A stretch of 64,000 nucleotides of DNA from Chitinophaga pinensis (GTDB lineage Bacteria > Bacteroidota > Bacteroidia > Flavobacteriales_D > Crocinitomicaceae), in assembly GCA_945883825.1 (NCBI GenBank), contig CAMCYF010000004.1, positions 1-64,000 on the forward strand. Reading direction: 5' to 3'. Under the pieces are notes generated by a model, which worked only from the letters and a program-made list of their open reading frames with translations, was not told where the DNA came from and made no database searches. Made by a program: the position numbers and the translations under genes. Positions within the stretch are counted from its first letter, which is position 1, and every line of letters starts with the position of its first letter. Shown here in pieces: positions 17,522 to 26,148 of the stretch.

Positions 17522-18550
17522 ATGGCAGAACATTCACCTAAGCTTGATTCAAAAACTCTTTGGGGAGGTAAAGAATCACCATTTCAAACCAGTTATGGCA
17601 AATTAATGATGTGGTTTTTTCTTGTTTCAGATGCCTTAACTTTTAGTGGGCTTCTTATTGCTTATGGTTTTTCACGACATGACGCGCAAGATGCTTGGCC
17701 AATTGGAGAAGAAACATTTAACTCAATGCCTTTCCTTGGTCATGGCTACCCGCTACTTTATGTTGCCCTGATGACATTTATTTTAATTGTATCTTCCGTA
17801 ACAATGGTTTTGGCCGTTGAAGCTGGACATCGTATGAATCAAAAAGGTGTTGTTAAATGGTTAATTGCAACAATTATTGGGGGGGCTTTTTTCGTGGGTT
17901 CACAAGCATGGGAATGGAGCCATTTTATTCATGGTTCTGAATTTGGTAAAATTGAATTAACAGATGGTTCTCAAGCTATTGTTAAAGGTCATTTTGGAGA
18001 AATTGAAAATTTTACAGTAGTAGAAGCAGGAAGACATCACAAAAAAGGTGCTGTGATTAAAGATGATTTATTACATGAATTTCAACATGCAGCAGTAAAT
18101 GGCAAAATTAATGATGATGGCATGATTCGTTTGCACGATGGTTCTCTCGCAAAAATAAACAAGGCAAAAGATCACGAAATGAAATTAATCATCAAACGTG
18201 ATGGCTCAAAAAATAAAGTAGGTGACACTCCAATTTTAGGGAAGGCAGCAGAGAAACTATATTATGATGCAGTTTATGCAGGAGAAAAAAATCGTGTCAT
18301 TTACGGCGCTAATCTCGAACAGAATGAATACGGACCTCAACAATACGGACAATTCTTTTTCTTTATTACAGGATTCCATGGCTTTCACGTTTTTTCTGGT
18401 GTAATCATTAATATAATTATTTTACTAGGTGTAATTTCAGGCACATACCAAAAGAGAGGTCATTATGAAATGGTTGAAAAAACTGGATTGTATTGGCACT
18501 TCGTAGATTTAGTTTGGGTATTTGTATTTACCTTCTTTTATTTGGTTTAA
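17522..18550 (+). CDS. Cytochrome c oxidase subunit III with His-rich insert (second paralogue)
   Basis: The 342-residue protein keeps the classic subunit III landmarks: MMWFFLVSDALTF, GSQAWEW with Glu131, FFFITGFHGFHVF and YWHFVDLVWVFVF. Between Trp132 and the fourth helix lies an extra soluble block (about residues 143-275). It is rich in histidine (for example RHH, LHEFQH, LHDG, KDHE) and contains what looks like a twice-repeated LxDGSxA element. Subunit III stabilises the catalytic subunit I of the aa3/caa3-type oxidase. The gene follows its paralogue by 19 bases. Confidence 0.92.
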   Translation: MAEHSPKLDSKTLWGGKESPFQTSYGKLMMWFFLVSDALTFSGLLIAYGFSRHDAQDAWPIGEETFNSMPFLGHGYPLLYVALMTFILIVSSVTMVLAVEAGHRMNQKGVVKWLIATIIGGAFFVGSQAWEWSHFIHGSEFGKIELTDGSQAIVKGHFGEIENFTVVEAGRHHKKGAVIKDDLLHEFQHAAVNGKINDDGMIRLHDGSLAKINKAKDHEMKLIIKRDGSKNKVGDTPILGKAAEKLYYDAVYAGEKNRVIYGANLEQNEYGPQQYGQFFFFITGFHGFHVFSGVIINIIILLGVISGTYQKRGHYEMVEKTGLYWHFVDLVWVFVFTFFYLV

Positions 18551-18568
18551 TTTTAAACACATACACTC

Positions 18569-18940
18569 ATGGAAAGAGATGATTTAATTGAATATTCTTT
18601 ACACGCACATCATTCTGAAGAAAAAGGAAAGGAAATCCGTAAAAAGATATGGATGGTTACTTTACTTTTAACAATTATTACTGTTGTAGAGGTTTTTACA
18701 GGTGCTTTTATTAAGCAAAGTTCGTGGGTTTGGCCCTTTGTAAAATGGGGTTTTATAATCTTAACTGTATTTAAAGCTAGCTATATTGTCTTGGTATTTA
18801 TGCATTTAGGAGATGAGAAAAAGTCCCTGAAATACATGATTTTGATCCCGTATTTTTTGTTTATCCTCTACTTAATATTTATTGCCCTTTGGGAAGCCTT
18901 GGCAGTTGGAGATGCTTGGTCAACTTACGGAGGAGCATAA
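18569..18940 (+). CDS. Cytochrome c oxidase subunit IV-like protein
   Basis: The 123-residue protein has a polar, His-bearing N-terminus and three membrane helices (about residues 28-47, 54-78 and 88-112). The pattern WPFVKWGFIILTVFKASYIV..FMHLGDEKKSL is the prokaryotic subunit IV (COX4 pro) signature. It is a small accessory subunit of the terminal oxidase in the inner membrane. It lies between the second subunit III and the first Sco-like gene, as in many Bacteroidota oxidase operons. Confidence 0.9.
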   Translation: MERDDLIEYSLHAHHSEEKGKEIRKKIWMVTLLLTIITVVEVFTGAFIKQSSWVWPFVKWGFIILTVFKASYIVLVFMHLGDEKKSLKYMILIPYFLFILYLIFIALWEALAVGDAWSTYGGA

Positions 18941-18946
18941 TATATA

Positions 18947-19633
18947 ATGGGAATCAGCGAAAAAATTTCAAACAAAAAAAAATCACTTTTTGCTTTTCTT
19001 ATTCTTTTTGGGCCTGCTTTATTCTTAATTTTTATAGCAACAAGAGGTTGTCAACATAAGTTTAAAGTTCTGAAAGACTTTGGAGCAGTAGAGAATATTT
19101 CCTTTATAAATCATTCAGGAAAAAAGAAAGAAGCCTTAAAATTTAGTGATTTTAACGGAGACATTCTTTTGGTTACAACTATCCAAACAACTTGCCCTAA
19201 AAATTGCGCTATTTCCTTTTGGCATATCGATCAAATGCTATACCAACACATTCGTAAGAATAAACGCAAGAAATTAAAACAAGTTCGAATCATTTCCTTT
19301 GCTACAGATGGTTTAGGAAATCCCCTTCCAGAAGAGCAAGTAAGTACAATTAAAGAAGCACTAAAAGATTATGTTGAAGGATATGATCCAACAATTTGGA
19401 TAGTTGCAACAGGAGATACTCGAAAAGTTTATGATTTTAAAGAAAATGGACAAAGTTTATTGCAAAAAGGGAAGCAATATTATGGTGGCGAAAGTTTTCA
19501 GGAGTTGGTATTACTTTTAGATAAGCAACAGCATTTGAGAATGGTATTACCAGGAAATAAAGAAGGACTCCTTCGTAGAATGAAAGAGCATTTAGCACTG
19601 TTGCAAAAACAATATGATAAACAACGAAACTAA
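18947..19633 (+). CDS. Sco-like thioredoxin-fold protein lacking the copper-binding His
   Basis: The 228-residue protein has an N-terminal membrane anchor (residues 13-31) and a thioredoxin-like domain with TTCPKNC, that is C83-xxx-C87, the Sco1/SenC cysteine spacing. The third copper ligand of Sco, a histidine before the final strand, is not present: the equivalent segment reads YYGGESFQELVLLLD. It may therefore be a thiol-disulfide partner rather than a copper carrier; this is inference. Its stop codon overlaps the start of the next, complete Sco gene by one base (TAATG). Confidence 0.82.
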   Translation: MGISEKISNKKKSLFAFLILFGPALFLIFIATRGCQHKFKVLKDFGAVENISFINHSGKKKEALKFSDFNGDILLVTTIQTTCPKNCAISFWHIDQMLYQHIRKNKRKKLKQVRIISFATDGLGNPLPEEQVSTIKEALKDYVEGYDPTIWIVATGDTRKVYDFKENGQSLLQKGKQYYGGESFQELVLLLDKQQHLRMVLPGNKEGLLRRMKEHLALLQKQYDKQRN

Positions 19634-20304
19634 TGCTTATTAGGAATTCAATTATTCTGATTGTTACAGCACTCTTTTTTTCAGCTTGTGACTCTAAAAG
19701 AATTCTCCCAAAATTAGGTAAGATAGACCTTGAATACAGAGTGGTAAATGGAAAAAAAGTTGCCGATAGTATTTTTCAAAAAATCCCTGAGTTTCGCTTT
19801 CTAAATGAAGATTCTATATTTGTTGGGAATAAAAATTTCAAAAATAAAATATGGATAGCAGAATTCTTCTTTACAAGTTGCCCTACTATTTGTCCCGTAA
19901 TGAACTTGCAATTAAAGAAACTTAATAAGGAAACTAAGGCACTAAACAAACACATTCAGTTTTTATCTTTTACAATAGACCCTGAAAATGATACTCCGTC
20001 AATTTTAAAAGATTACAAGAAAAGATATGGAATTAATTCAGAAAACTGGACTTTTTTAACAGGAAATGAAGCTGAAACCCACGCATTAGGGATTAATAAT
20101 TTCCTTACTTTTGCGGGGAAAGATGATGAAGCTGCAGGTGGCTATGCACACTCCGGTTCCTTTACTTTGGTTGACAAAAAAGGAATTGTGAGAGGAGTTT
20201 ATGAAGTGACTAATTTTGATTTATCAGTTAATAAAAATGAATATAAACGTCTTAAACAAGACATTTTTGATTTACTAAAATATGAGTATAACACAACTCC
20301 CTAA
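19633..20304 (+). CDS. SCO1/SenC copper chaperone lipoprotein
   Basis: The 223-residue protein starts with a lipoprotein signal peptide (lipobox LFFSAC, Cys19). The Sco domain has all three ligands: C83-xxx-C87 (TSCPTICP) and His173 (GYAHSGSFTLVD). Sco proteins deliver copper to the CuA site of oxidase subunit II or reduce its cysteines, on the outer face of the inner membrane. Start and stop overlap both neighbours (1 base with the preceding Sco-like gene, 23 bases with the DUF420 gene), so the last part of the operon is translationally coupled. Confidence 0.93.
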   Translation: MLIRNSIILIVTALFFSACDSKRILPKLGKIDLEYRVVNGKKVADSIFQKIPEFRFLNEDSIFVGNKNFKNKIWIAEFFFTSCPTICPVMNLQLKKLNKETKALNKHIQFLSFTIDPENDTPSILKDYKKRYGINSENWTFLTGNEAETHALGINNFLTFAGKDDEAAGGYAHSGSFTLVDKKGIVRGVYEVTNFDLSVNKNEYKRLKQDIFDLLKYEYNTTP

Positions 20305-20815
20305 AGAAAAAGTTGCAATCGTTCGAAAAGTAATTATAGCTGTTGCTATAGTTGTTCCTCTTGTCGTTGCGGCCTTATTTAAAGTTAAAATAACGGGAAT
20401 AGATCTTGGTTTTCTTCCGCGGATTTATGCAGGACTTAACGCATTAACTGCATTTTTTTTAATTCTAGCACTTCTAGCTGTTAAAAGGAAGAATATTGTC
20501 CAGCATCGGTTTTTTATACGAATATGCCTATTGCTATCTATTTTGTTTCTTCTATTGTACATCGCTTATCACATGACCTCAGACCCAACAAATTACGGCG
20601 GTAACTATCCGGTAATCTATTATTTCATCCTTATTTCTCACATACTATTGAGTATCGCTGTTATCCCCATTGTACTTTTAACCTACTTATTTGCTTGGGA
20701 AGGAGATTTTGAAAGACATAAAAAATGGAACAGGTTTGCGTTTCCTATTTGGCTTTATGTTGCTGTAACTGGTGTGATTGTCTACCTAATGATCGCTCCT
20801 TTTTATCCTGCTTAA
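20282..20815 (+). CDS. DUF420 (CtaM-like) membrane protein
   Basis: The 177-residue protein has about five membrane helices and the conserved histidines of DUF420 (for example in VQHRFF, AYHMTSD, ISHILLS and FERHKKWNR). The Firmicute relative CtaM is required for maturation of the aa3-type oxidase, so a role in heme A or copper centre assembly is likely; that is family knowledge plus context. Its ATG lies inside the Sco gene. It ends the operon, nine bases from the convergent bacilliredoxin gene. Confidence 0.9.
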   Translation: MSITQLPKEKVAIVRKVIIAVAIVVPLVVAALFKVKITGIDLGFLPRIYAGLNALTAFFLILALLAVKRKNIVQHRFFIRICLLLSILFLLLYIAYHMTSDPTNYGGNYPVIYYFILISHILLSIAVIPIVLLTYLFAWEGDFERHKKWNRFAFPIWLYVAVTGVIVYLMIAPFYPA

Positions 20816-20824
20816 AACTCTAGT

Positions 20825-21238
20825 TTAGCAATAAGCATCATAAGCAGCAGCAAGATTAGCTGCTATCATTTGTGCGCTCCCGCCTTCAATGTGATGACGT
20901 TCTAAAAAATGAACTAATTTACCATCTTTAAAAAGCGCAATGGAAGGAGAAGACGGAGGGTAAGGTAAAAAATATTTTCTTGCTTGACTTACTGCATCTG
21001 TATCTACTCCTGCAAAAACTGTAGTAAGAATCTCCGGTTTTTTCGAGTGTTGCAACGATAATTTTACACCAGGGCGCATATTTCCCGCAGCACAGCCACA
21101 AACAGAGTTCACTACAACTAACAATGTTCCAGATTCCTGTGTTAAAAATTGATCTACTGATTCAGAATCAATTAGTTGTTCGAAGCCAACATTTGTTAAG
21201 TCTTCTTTCATTGGTAATACCATCTCTGCTGGATACAT
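20825..21238 (-). CDS. BrxA/BrxB family bacilliredoxin
   Basis: The 137-residue thioredoxin-fold protein carries the CGC motif (NSVCGCAAGNMRP, Cys47-Gly-Cys49) that defines the YphP/YqiW bacilliredoxin family. These proteins remove bacillithiol from S-bacillithiolated proteins in the cytoplasm. A YtxJ-type bacillithiol protein is encoded at 56686-57024, which supports use of bacillithiol as the low-molecular thiol. A -7-like TAACTTTG lies at 21265-21258, with a TTG 24 bases further upstream. Confidence 0.93.
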   Translation of the reverse strand: MYPAEMVLPMKEDLTNVGFEQLIDSESVDQFLTQESGTLLVVVNSVCGCAAGNMRPGVKLSLQHSKKPEILTTVFAGVDTDAVSQARKYFLPYPPSSPSIALFKDGKLVHFLERHHIEGGSAQMIAANLAAAYDAYC

Positions 21239-21323
21239 ATGTTCTTTATTTAGACTACAAAGTTATGAATAATTTAGGCAGGTCTTTAACAAATAACTAA
21301 ATCTTGTTTCTGGAGGCTTTTAC

Positions 21324-21518
21324 TTAGTTTAAATCGCAATTCATGTCTTCGCCACAACATTGTGGTGATTTTATCTTTCCTGCGCAACCTGGGCATTGTG
21401 ATATTTGCACTACAACACCATTTTCCAAGGTTAAATGGGCATTTTCTAGAGGAAGATCACATTTGCCACATTGAGCATTCACAGACATGCCACATTTTTT
21501 ACATTCGTAAGTATTCAT
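21324..21518 (-). CDS. Small multi-CxxC zinc-ribbon protein
   Basis: The 64-residue protein has the cysteine pairs CKKC, CGKC, CPGC and a final CCGEDMNC, so it probably binds one or two zinc ions. The first pair sits in a rubredoxin-like knuckle (YECKKCGM). I do not know a function; small proteins of this kind are conserved in Bacteroidota. It lies upstream of the bacilliredoxin gene on the same strand, 85 bases apart. Confidence 0.75.
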   Translation of the reverse strand: MNTYECKKCGMSVNAQCGKCDLPLENAHLTLENGVVVQISQCPGCAGKIKSPQCCGEDMNCDLN

Positions 21519-21641
21519 TTTTTTAGGAGTAAGATATTAAAATTTAAAAATTATTTAATTTGTCAATTTATTTAAAACTAAAGTATTCTTGGATTTTATA
21601 TAATGTAAAACAATGTTAATAGATAGAATAGCAAAAAACAA

Positions 21642-22247
21642 TTACTTGCAATAGTTTTTAATTAGTTCTTCAGATTTAGCATCTCCTAACTCAATTGCTT
21701 TTTTCCAATCCAAGCAAGCACCTTCGAAATTATTTATTTCTTTATTTGCAATTCCTCTATTTGTGTATATAAAAGCTCTATTTTTCTTGCTGTATTTAAT
21801 AGCTTTATCATAGTCTAGAATAGCACCTTGATAATCTTTAAAATAGACTTTAAGCAGACCTCTATTATAGTAAGCACCTCCATTAGCTGGATAGAATTTG
21901 ATAGCAGTATTATAATCAGTTAAAGCTCCTTTGTAATCATTTAATTTATATTTTGCTAATCCTCTTAGATAATAGGATTGTCTTGCTGACTGATTTAATT
22001 TTAATGCCATATTGAAATCATTTATTGCACCTATATAATCCTCTAATTTATATTTTGCTAGCCCTCTCAAATAATAAACCTGGACTTTTTTAGGTTCAAT
22101 TTCAAGTGCTGAATTACAATCTGCAATAGCTCCTAGATAATCTTGCGATTCTTGTTTTTCAAAACCATTCTTGTAAAATTCTTCAGCCGTCTGCCCAAAT
22201 GCAAAGCATATAAAATTTAAAAAAATAAAAATAAAAAAGTTTTTCAT
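21642..22247 (-). CDS. Exported TPR-repeat protein
   Basis: The 201-residue protein has a signal peptide (residues 1-18, cleavage predicted before Gln19, FG/QTAEEF) and then five TPR units of 34 residues, visible as repeated YYLRGLAKYKLxDYxGAI and AIxxYP/AIKY blocks. TPRs bind protein partners; nothing points to a particular one. It appears to be a stand-alone periplasmic or surface-associated scaffold. It has no T9SS tail and no lipobox. Confidence 0.85.
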   Translation of the reverse strand: MKNFFIFIFLNFICFAFGQTAEEFYKNGFEKQESQDYLGAIADCNSALEIEPKKVQVYYLRGLAKYKLEDYIGAINDFNMALKLNQSARQSYYLRGLAKYKLNDYKGALTDYNTAIKFYPANGGAYYNRGLLKVYFKDYQGAILDYDKAIKYSKKNRAFIYTNRGIANKEINNFEGACLDWKKAIELGDAKSEELIKNYCK

Positions 22248-22410
22248 ACAGTATATTTATAGTAAAAATAGTGAAATTTAATTAATGGTCATATTTCTCT
22301 TTTTCGGCCTTAATTAAGAGATTAAAATATAGGTTTTTTAAAAAGTTAAGCTGCACTATTACTAGTAATCATTTAGAGTTTACCTATTAATGCAGATAGA
22401 ATTAAAAAGA

Positions 22411-22821
22411 TTAATTAACAAAGGTTACATCTTTAACAAGTCTAACTTTGAGTTTATGAAATCCATAGTTTGCAAAGTCATATCCAAATTGATATCCATG
22501 TTTAAAATTTTGTATCCATGCCTTACCATATTTATATTTGTCTATAGCATACTCAGAAGTACTCCAATAATACTTATGCTGAAAACCACCAATTTCATCT
22601 TTATTTAAATAAAGCTCATTTAATTCTTCTCTAGTAGGCATTCTCCATCCTGCTTCTAACTTCTCACTAACTTTTTTTGCAGTGTTCCAAGTCATCTCAT
22701 TTGCTAAATCACTTTTAGCAACCTCTAATTTTTTACCATTTTTTTGATTTACAATAATTGTTGATTGTCCAAACAAGCAAATTGAAATTTTTAAGAAGAA
22801 AATTAAAAATAAATTTTTCAT
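22411..22821 (-). CDS. Exported DUF1566/Lcl-type protein
   Basis: The 136-residue protein has a signal peptide (LFG/QSTII) and a single DUF1566/Lcl-like domain with the typical segments LANEMTWNTAKK, GWRMPTREELNELY, YYWSTSEY and a terminal KLKVRLVKDV. This fold is related to C-type-lectin/FGE-like domains that occur in secreted proteins; the ligand is unknown. TATCTTTG at 22845-22838 is a possible -7 box. It is separated from the upstream region by nearly 380 bases without a gene. Confidence 0.82.
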   Translation of the reverse strand: MKNLFLIFFLKISICLFGQSTIIVNQKNGKKLEVAKSDLANEMTWNTAKKVSEKLEAGWRMPTREELNELYLNKDEIGGFQHKYYWSTSEYAIDKYKYGKAWIQNFKHGYQFGYDFANYGFHKLKVRLVKDVTFVN

Positions 22822-23200
22822 AGTATGTTAGATTAATCAAAGATAATAAACTTAACTGAGATTTAATAGTCACTCACTTTTTTTGTACTTAGTTTGTATT
22901 CGGGGCTAAAAGATACAGGATAAATTATAAACAATATCAAATCAGGTAGTTACTTTCTGATATAGAAAATAATTAGGCAGCAATAACAAGTTCTGTAGAA
23001 GGTCAAATAAAAATGTGAAACATGGATTTTTTTGGGGTAGGATTTTTGGTGAGGGATTTGTGATTTTAAAAACTTTTTGCGCTTTCGCTATATTAACTTA
23101 GACTTCAATCCCAGGAATTAACAACGGAAGATATGTAAAATCGTTCCGAGAGTTACACCTAAAAATGGCTGTTACCTGCTGGCATTTTTCTATTTTAAAT
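22822..23200. other. Intergenic region before the TonB-receptor relic
   Basis: I find no gene, tRNA or clear repeat in these 379 bases, apart from the possible -7 box of the DUF1566-like gene. The region adjoins a broken TonB-receptor gene, so it may hold further degraded sequence, but no translated similarity is visible. Confidence 0.4.
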
Positions 23201-23702
23201 CTACAATTTTATTTTAAGTCCAAAATTGAATACAAAACCGTCTAATGGTGCCCAAACTTCAGTAAATTGAGGCGTATTATTTGGGCCTGAAATTAGACTT
23301 TCTTGTCGAGTTTGACGATAATCAAATACATTTTCTATATTTCCAAAAAAGGTAAATTTTTTGTAATAATATTCTACAACAGCTCCATAGGTCCAAAACG
23401 AAGGCGTTTGATTTCCGTTGCTCAAGGTTTGGCCACTTTTCAATTCATAATCCACCCCAATTCGCCATTTTCCGGGTAAAGCATATAATAAATCGCCTTT
23501 CAAACTATGTTTTGGCGTGAGGCTTACATTCGATTTGTTTCCGCTGAAATGATTGGTAGCATCGGTGTAAGTATAATCCACAAACAACACAAAATCATAA
23601 AATCCAAACTTGAAAAAGGTTTCTGTACCCATGCTTTTGGTGTAGCCTGTAGACTTTTTGTAAAGAAAAAAGGATTAAAAAAATAAAGAAATATTTTGTC
23701 AT
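23201..23702 (-). pseudogene. Remnant of a TonB-dependent outer-membrane receptor
   Basis: The frame that ends at 23201 encodes the last beta-strands of a TonB-dependent receptor: DYTYTDATNHF, ALPGKWRIGVDYE, FFGNIENVFDYRQ and a terminal FNFGLKIKL ending in an aromatic/aliphatic pattern. It can be read upstream past the Met at 23632 (STGYTKSMGTETFF). Just before it, in another frame, ATG at 23702 begins a clean signal-peptide start (MTKYFFIFLILFSLQ). A normal receptor is 600-900 residues, so the plug and most of the barrel are gone. The simplest reading is an internal deletion that fused the two ends out of frame. Confidence 0.75.
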
Positions 23703-23806
23703 TTTTAGTTGAATTTAATAAAAATGGCTATGCCCGCAGGGATAATTCAAATATAGTTTTGTTTTCTTATTAATTGGATTAAACAATTTTCAGGGGTATT
23801 ATCGAA

Positions 23807-24151
23807 CTAAGCCTTTTTAACGTATTCTGATTTTAATCCCATTGCTCCAAATCCATCTATTTTACAATCAATGTTATGATCTCCAAAAGTCAAACGGATA
23901 TTTTTTACTTTCGTGCCAGCTTTCAATGGTTTTGGCATTCCTTTCACAGGTAAGTCTTTAATCACAACCACAGAGTCGCCATTTTGTAAAACTGCACCGT
24001 TGCAATCAAGAACAACTAACTCATCAGAAGTATCGGGACTTTCTTCAATCGTCCATTGGAATGAACATTCAGGACATGTAAATTGATTTTCTCCAGTTGA
24101 ATATCCATAAGGTGACTCACATGATAGACATTCTTTTAATTCTTCTGACAT
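23807..24151 (-). CDS. YjdM (PhnA-family) zinc-ribbon protein
   Basis: The 114-residue protein has an N-terminal zinc ribbon with CLSCES and CPEC pairs, then the YjdM C-terminal domain: LDCNGAVLQNGDSVVVIKDL, LKAGTKVKNIR and a final IDGFGAMGLKSEYVKK. These are the landmarks of the PhnA/YjdM family. The old name alkylphosphonate utilisation protein is not a proven function, and no phosphonate genes are nearby. It is monocistronic. Confidence 0.92.
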   Translation of the reverse strand: MSEELKECLSCESPYGYSTGENQFTCPECSFQWTIEESPDTSDELVVLDCNGAVLQNGDSVVVIKDLPVKGMPKPLKAGTKVKNIRLTFGDHNIDCKIDGFGAMGLKSEYVKKA

Positions 24152-24339
24152 CCTTGTTATATTTTTTGTAAAGGTAGTACTTTAAGAGTAGGTATGTATG
24201 AGAAAGAAATCAGATAATTCATTGCTCAACACTCAGATTCTTTAGTTTACTGAGTGAGAAGTTAAGCGGCCAGGGTATTAATAAGATAAATGTTGCTTGA
24301 GATTGAATCATAAATGATAGGTAATGTAATTGATAAATA

Positions 24340-24825
24340 TTATTGTTCCACGTAGGTTTTAAAGATAAACTTATCGCTTCTATATTTTTTGGGAATTAGT
24401 AAAACCGCAGCGGAGGAGGTAAAGATTGGAAATACAGTCAAACCAATGCTTTCTCCTTTTGTCAAAATGCCGCCTCCTGAGTCTAGCATATTTTTTTTTA
24501 TTAAAATGACCCCGACCCCGATAGCCAGACCTATTGAACCGATCAATGTTTTAAAAACACCATGTGAAATAATTCCACGGATACTTGAAACTTCTATCCA
24601 TTTGTCATCAACCTTTATTTTATCTATGCTTATTTCATTTATTACCCCTTTTACTTTTAAGTCAGAATTCACTGAATTATTCAAGAGAAGAGTTACCTTA
24701 TCACCTATGGAATAGACTTTTTTGATATCGTTGTTAGCTTTATTTTTGATAAAAAAAGTACTAGTGGTTTGAGCATTACTGAATTGACCTAAAAGGATGG
24801 TAAATAGGAAGATAAAATAGTTCAT
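24340..24825 (-). CDS. Exported protein of unknown function
   Basis: From the Met at 24825 the protein has 161 residues: a signal peptide (NYFIFLFTILLGQFSNA, cleaved before Gln), a beta-rich region with a GDKVTLLL..ELKVKGxI-like pattern, and two hydrophobic segments near residues 90-108 and 128-145. An upstream Met five codons earlier (24840) is also possible. I recognise no family. It stands alone between YjdM and the SprB-repeat cargo gene. Confidence 0.7.
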   Translation of the reverse strand: MNYFIFLFTILLGQFSNAQTTSTFFIKNKANNDIKKVYSIGDKVTLLLNNSVNSDLKVKGVINEISIDKIKVDDKWIEVSSIRGIISHGVFKTLIGSIGLAIGVGVILIKKNMLDSGGGILTKGESIGLTVFPIFTSSAAVLLIPKKYRSDKFIFKTYVEQ

Positions 24826-24903
24826 TTGTTGTAGAATCAATTATGATCAAATATACTTAAGTTTCTAATTATTATGTTATTAAATGCCGCAACACTTAGT
24901 TTC

Positions 24904-24933
24904 CTAATTGCGCAAAGCGCAAATCACAATTAG
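24904..24933. repeat. Nested inverted repeat between two minus-strand genes
   Basis: CTAATTG (24904-24910) and CAATTAG (24927-24933) form an outer inverted repeat. Inside and overlapping it, TTGCGC and GCGCAA (24908-24922) pair around AAA. It has no T-run, so it does not look like a terminator. It may be a protein-binding site or a relic of an element end. Confidence 0.4.
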
Positions 24934-24961
24934 TTATTAGCGGGAATCGATATCGCATAAA

Positions 24962-24991
24962 AAAAGCCCTGACAGTATCGTCAGAGCTTTT
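24962..24991 (-). terminator. Rho-independent terminator of the SprB-repeat gene
   Basis: AAAAGC-CTGAC pairs with GTCAG-GCTTTT around a six-base loop, with one mismatch (C/A) in the stem. A-runs and T-runs flank it, and it lies just beyond the stop of the minus-strand gene at 25012. Confidence 0.7.
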
Positions 24992-25011
24992 CAAATCAGT
25001 TCGATTAAATC

Positions 25012-26148
25012 CTATTTGATTACTTTCTGAGTGTAAACCGTTGAACCGATTTCCAATTGTAAGAAATATGTTCCTGCCGATAAATTCGTTGTAGCAATGG
25101 ATGCTTGTTGAACCAAATTCAACGTTTGCGTTTTCATTACTTGTCCATTTATGTTAAATAACTTCATCGTTCCGGATGTCACTTCATCAAATTGAACGTT
25201 CAATTCATTTCCCATTGGATTCAACACTGTAAATGGATTTGTTACAAGATCATTTAAACTGCTTAAACCGCTTAATTCAACTATATCGTTGACAACGATT
25301 GTATTTACATTAGCTGTTTTGATGGGACAATAAAGGATGAACTGCAAGTTCAAACAACCATTTGCCATGCCGTTTGGAATGTAGTTATAAATGGTGTACG
25401 TTTCCATCGTCACGTTCATCGTATCTACAAATGTCCAAACCGTTTGTAAAGTATCGTTTCCAATCATATTGGATGAGGTCATCGAAGCGCTTGCACATGC
25501 ATTGAAGTTGAATTTACAATTTTCGAATTGTTGAACTAAAGTCCCAAAAGCAGTTGGACCGCAATTAGCATTGTTAACCACTAAGGTATCGCCTGTATTT
25601 GCTCCAGATATAGTCATGGAATCACAAACATTCATTTGACAACCAGTCACATCCATTACATTTATACAGTAAGTGAATCCCGGAATAAGATTATAAAGAT
25701 CCTGAGTTATCGAACCTTGATTCCAGATAAATGAGTAAGGAGGTGTACCACCGGTAACATTTGATAAAATAGAACCATCATTTGAACTAAGGGTAGAACA
25801 AGGCGTTGTATTCAAGCTTACATTGAAATTAGCGCATGGATTTGGTCCACCACCTAAAATGATGAAAGTTGCATTCATGGTATCACCTAGATTACTTTGA
25901 CTGTAATAAACACCGTAAACACCTGGACATAAGTTACCAATTTGATAAGTATTCGAGGCGATAATCGCTCCGTTCCCATACCACGTAATGGAAGACTGAA
26001 TAACACCAGAAGTATTGGAGATTGCTGCTGTTCCATCGCACACGTTTGGTCCACTAGCTGGAGTAATCGTTAATTGTGCAAAGGAAAATTGAGCTAAGAA
26101 CAAGAAGCTTAGTCCCAATAAAATTGATTTAAGTAAGTTTTGTTTCAT
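25012..26148 (-). CDS. Secreted SprB-repeat protein with T9SS tail
   Basis: The 378-residue protein has a signal peptide (AQFSFA/QLTIT), one clear SprB-type repeat (about residues 105-180: SNDGSILSNVTGGTPPYSF followed by a DVTGC end), a middle region with several cysteines and a type A T9SS sorting domain (about 300-378: LNPMGNELNVQF ... NLSAGTYFLQLEIG). The SprB repeat occurs in cell-surface adhesins of gliding flavobacteria. At this length it is a small surface protein, not an SprB itself. A good terminator follows it and TATATTTG (26195-26188) precedes it. Confidence 0.85.
   Translation of the reverse strand: MKQNLLKSILLGLSFLFLAQFSFAQLTITPASGPNVCDGTAAISNTSGVIQSSITWYGNGAIIASNTYQIGNLCPGVYGVYYSQSNLGDTMNATFIILGGGPNPCANFNVSLNTTPCSTLSSNDGSILSNVTGGTPPYSFIWNQGSITQDLYNLIPGFTYCINVMDVTGCQMNVCDSMTISGANTGDTLVVNNANCGPTAFGTLVQQFENCKFNFNACASASMTSSNMIGNDTLQTVWTFVDTMNVTMETYTIYNYIPNGMANGCLNLQFILYCPIKTANVNTIVVNDIVELSGLSSLNDLVTNPFTVLNPMGNELNVQFDEVTSGTMKLFNINGQVMKTQTLNLVQQASIATTNLSAGTYFLQLEIGSTVYTQKVIK

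Noticed and set aside
22390..22608. Small plus-strand frame over the DUF1566-like gene
   Set aside because: It lies opposite a real gene with a signal peptide and family landmarks.
23162..23751. Two similar segments flanking the TonB relic (TAAAAATGGCT at about 23160 and 23726) as possible target-site or deletion repeats
   Set aside because: Similarity stops after about eleven bases and the rest differs. It is too short to support an element.
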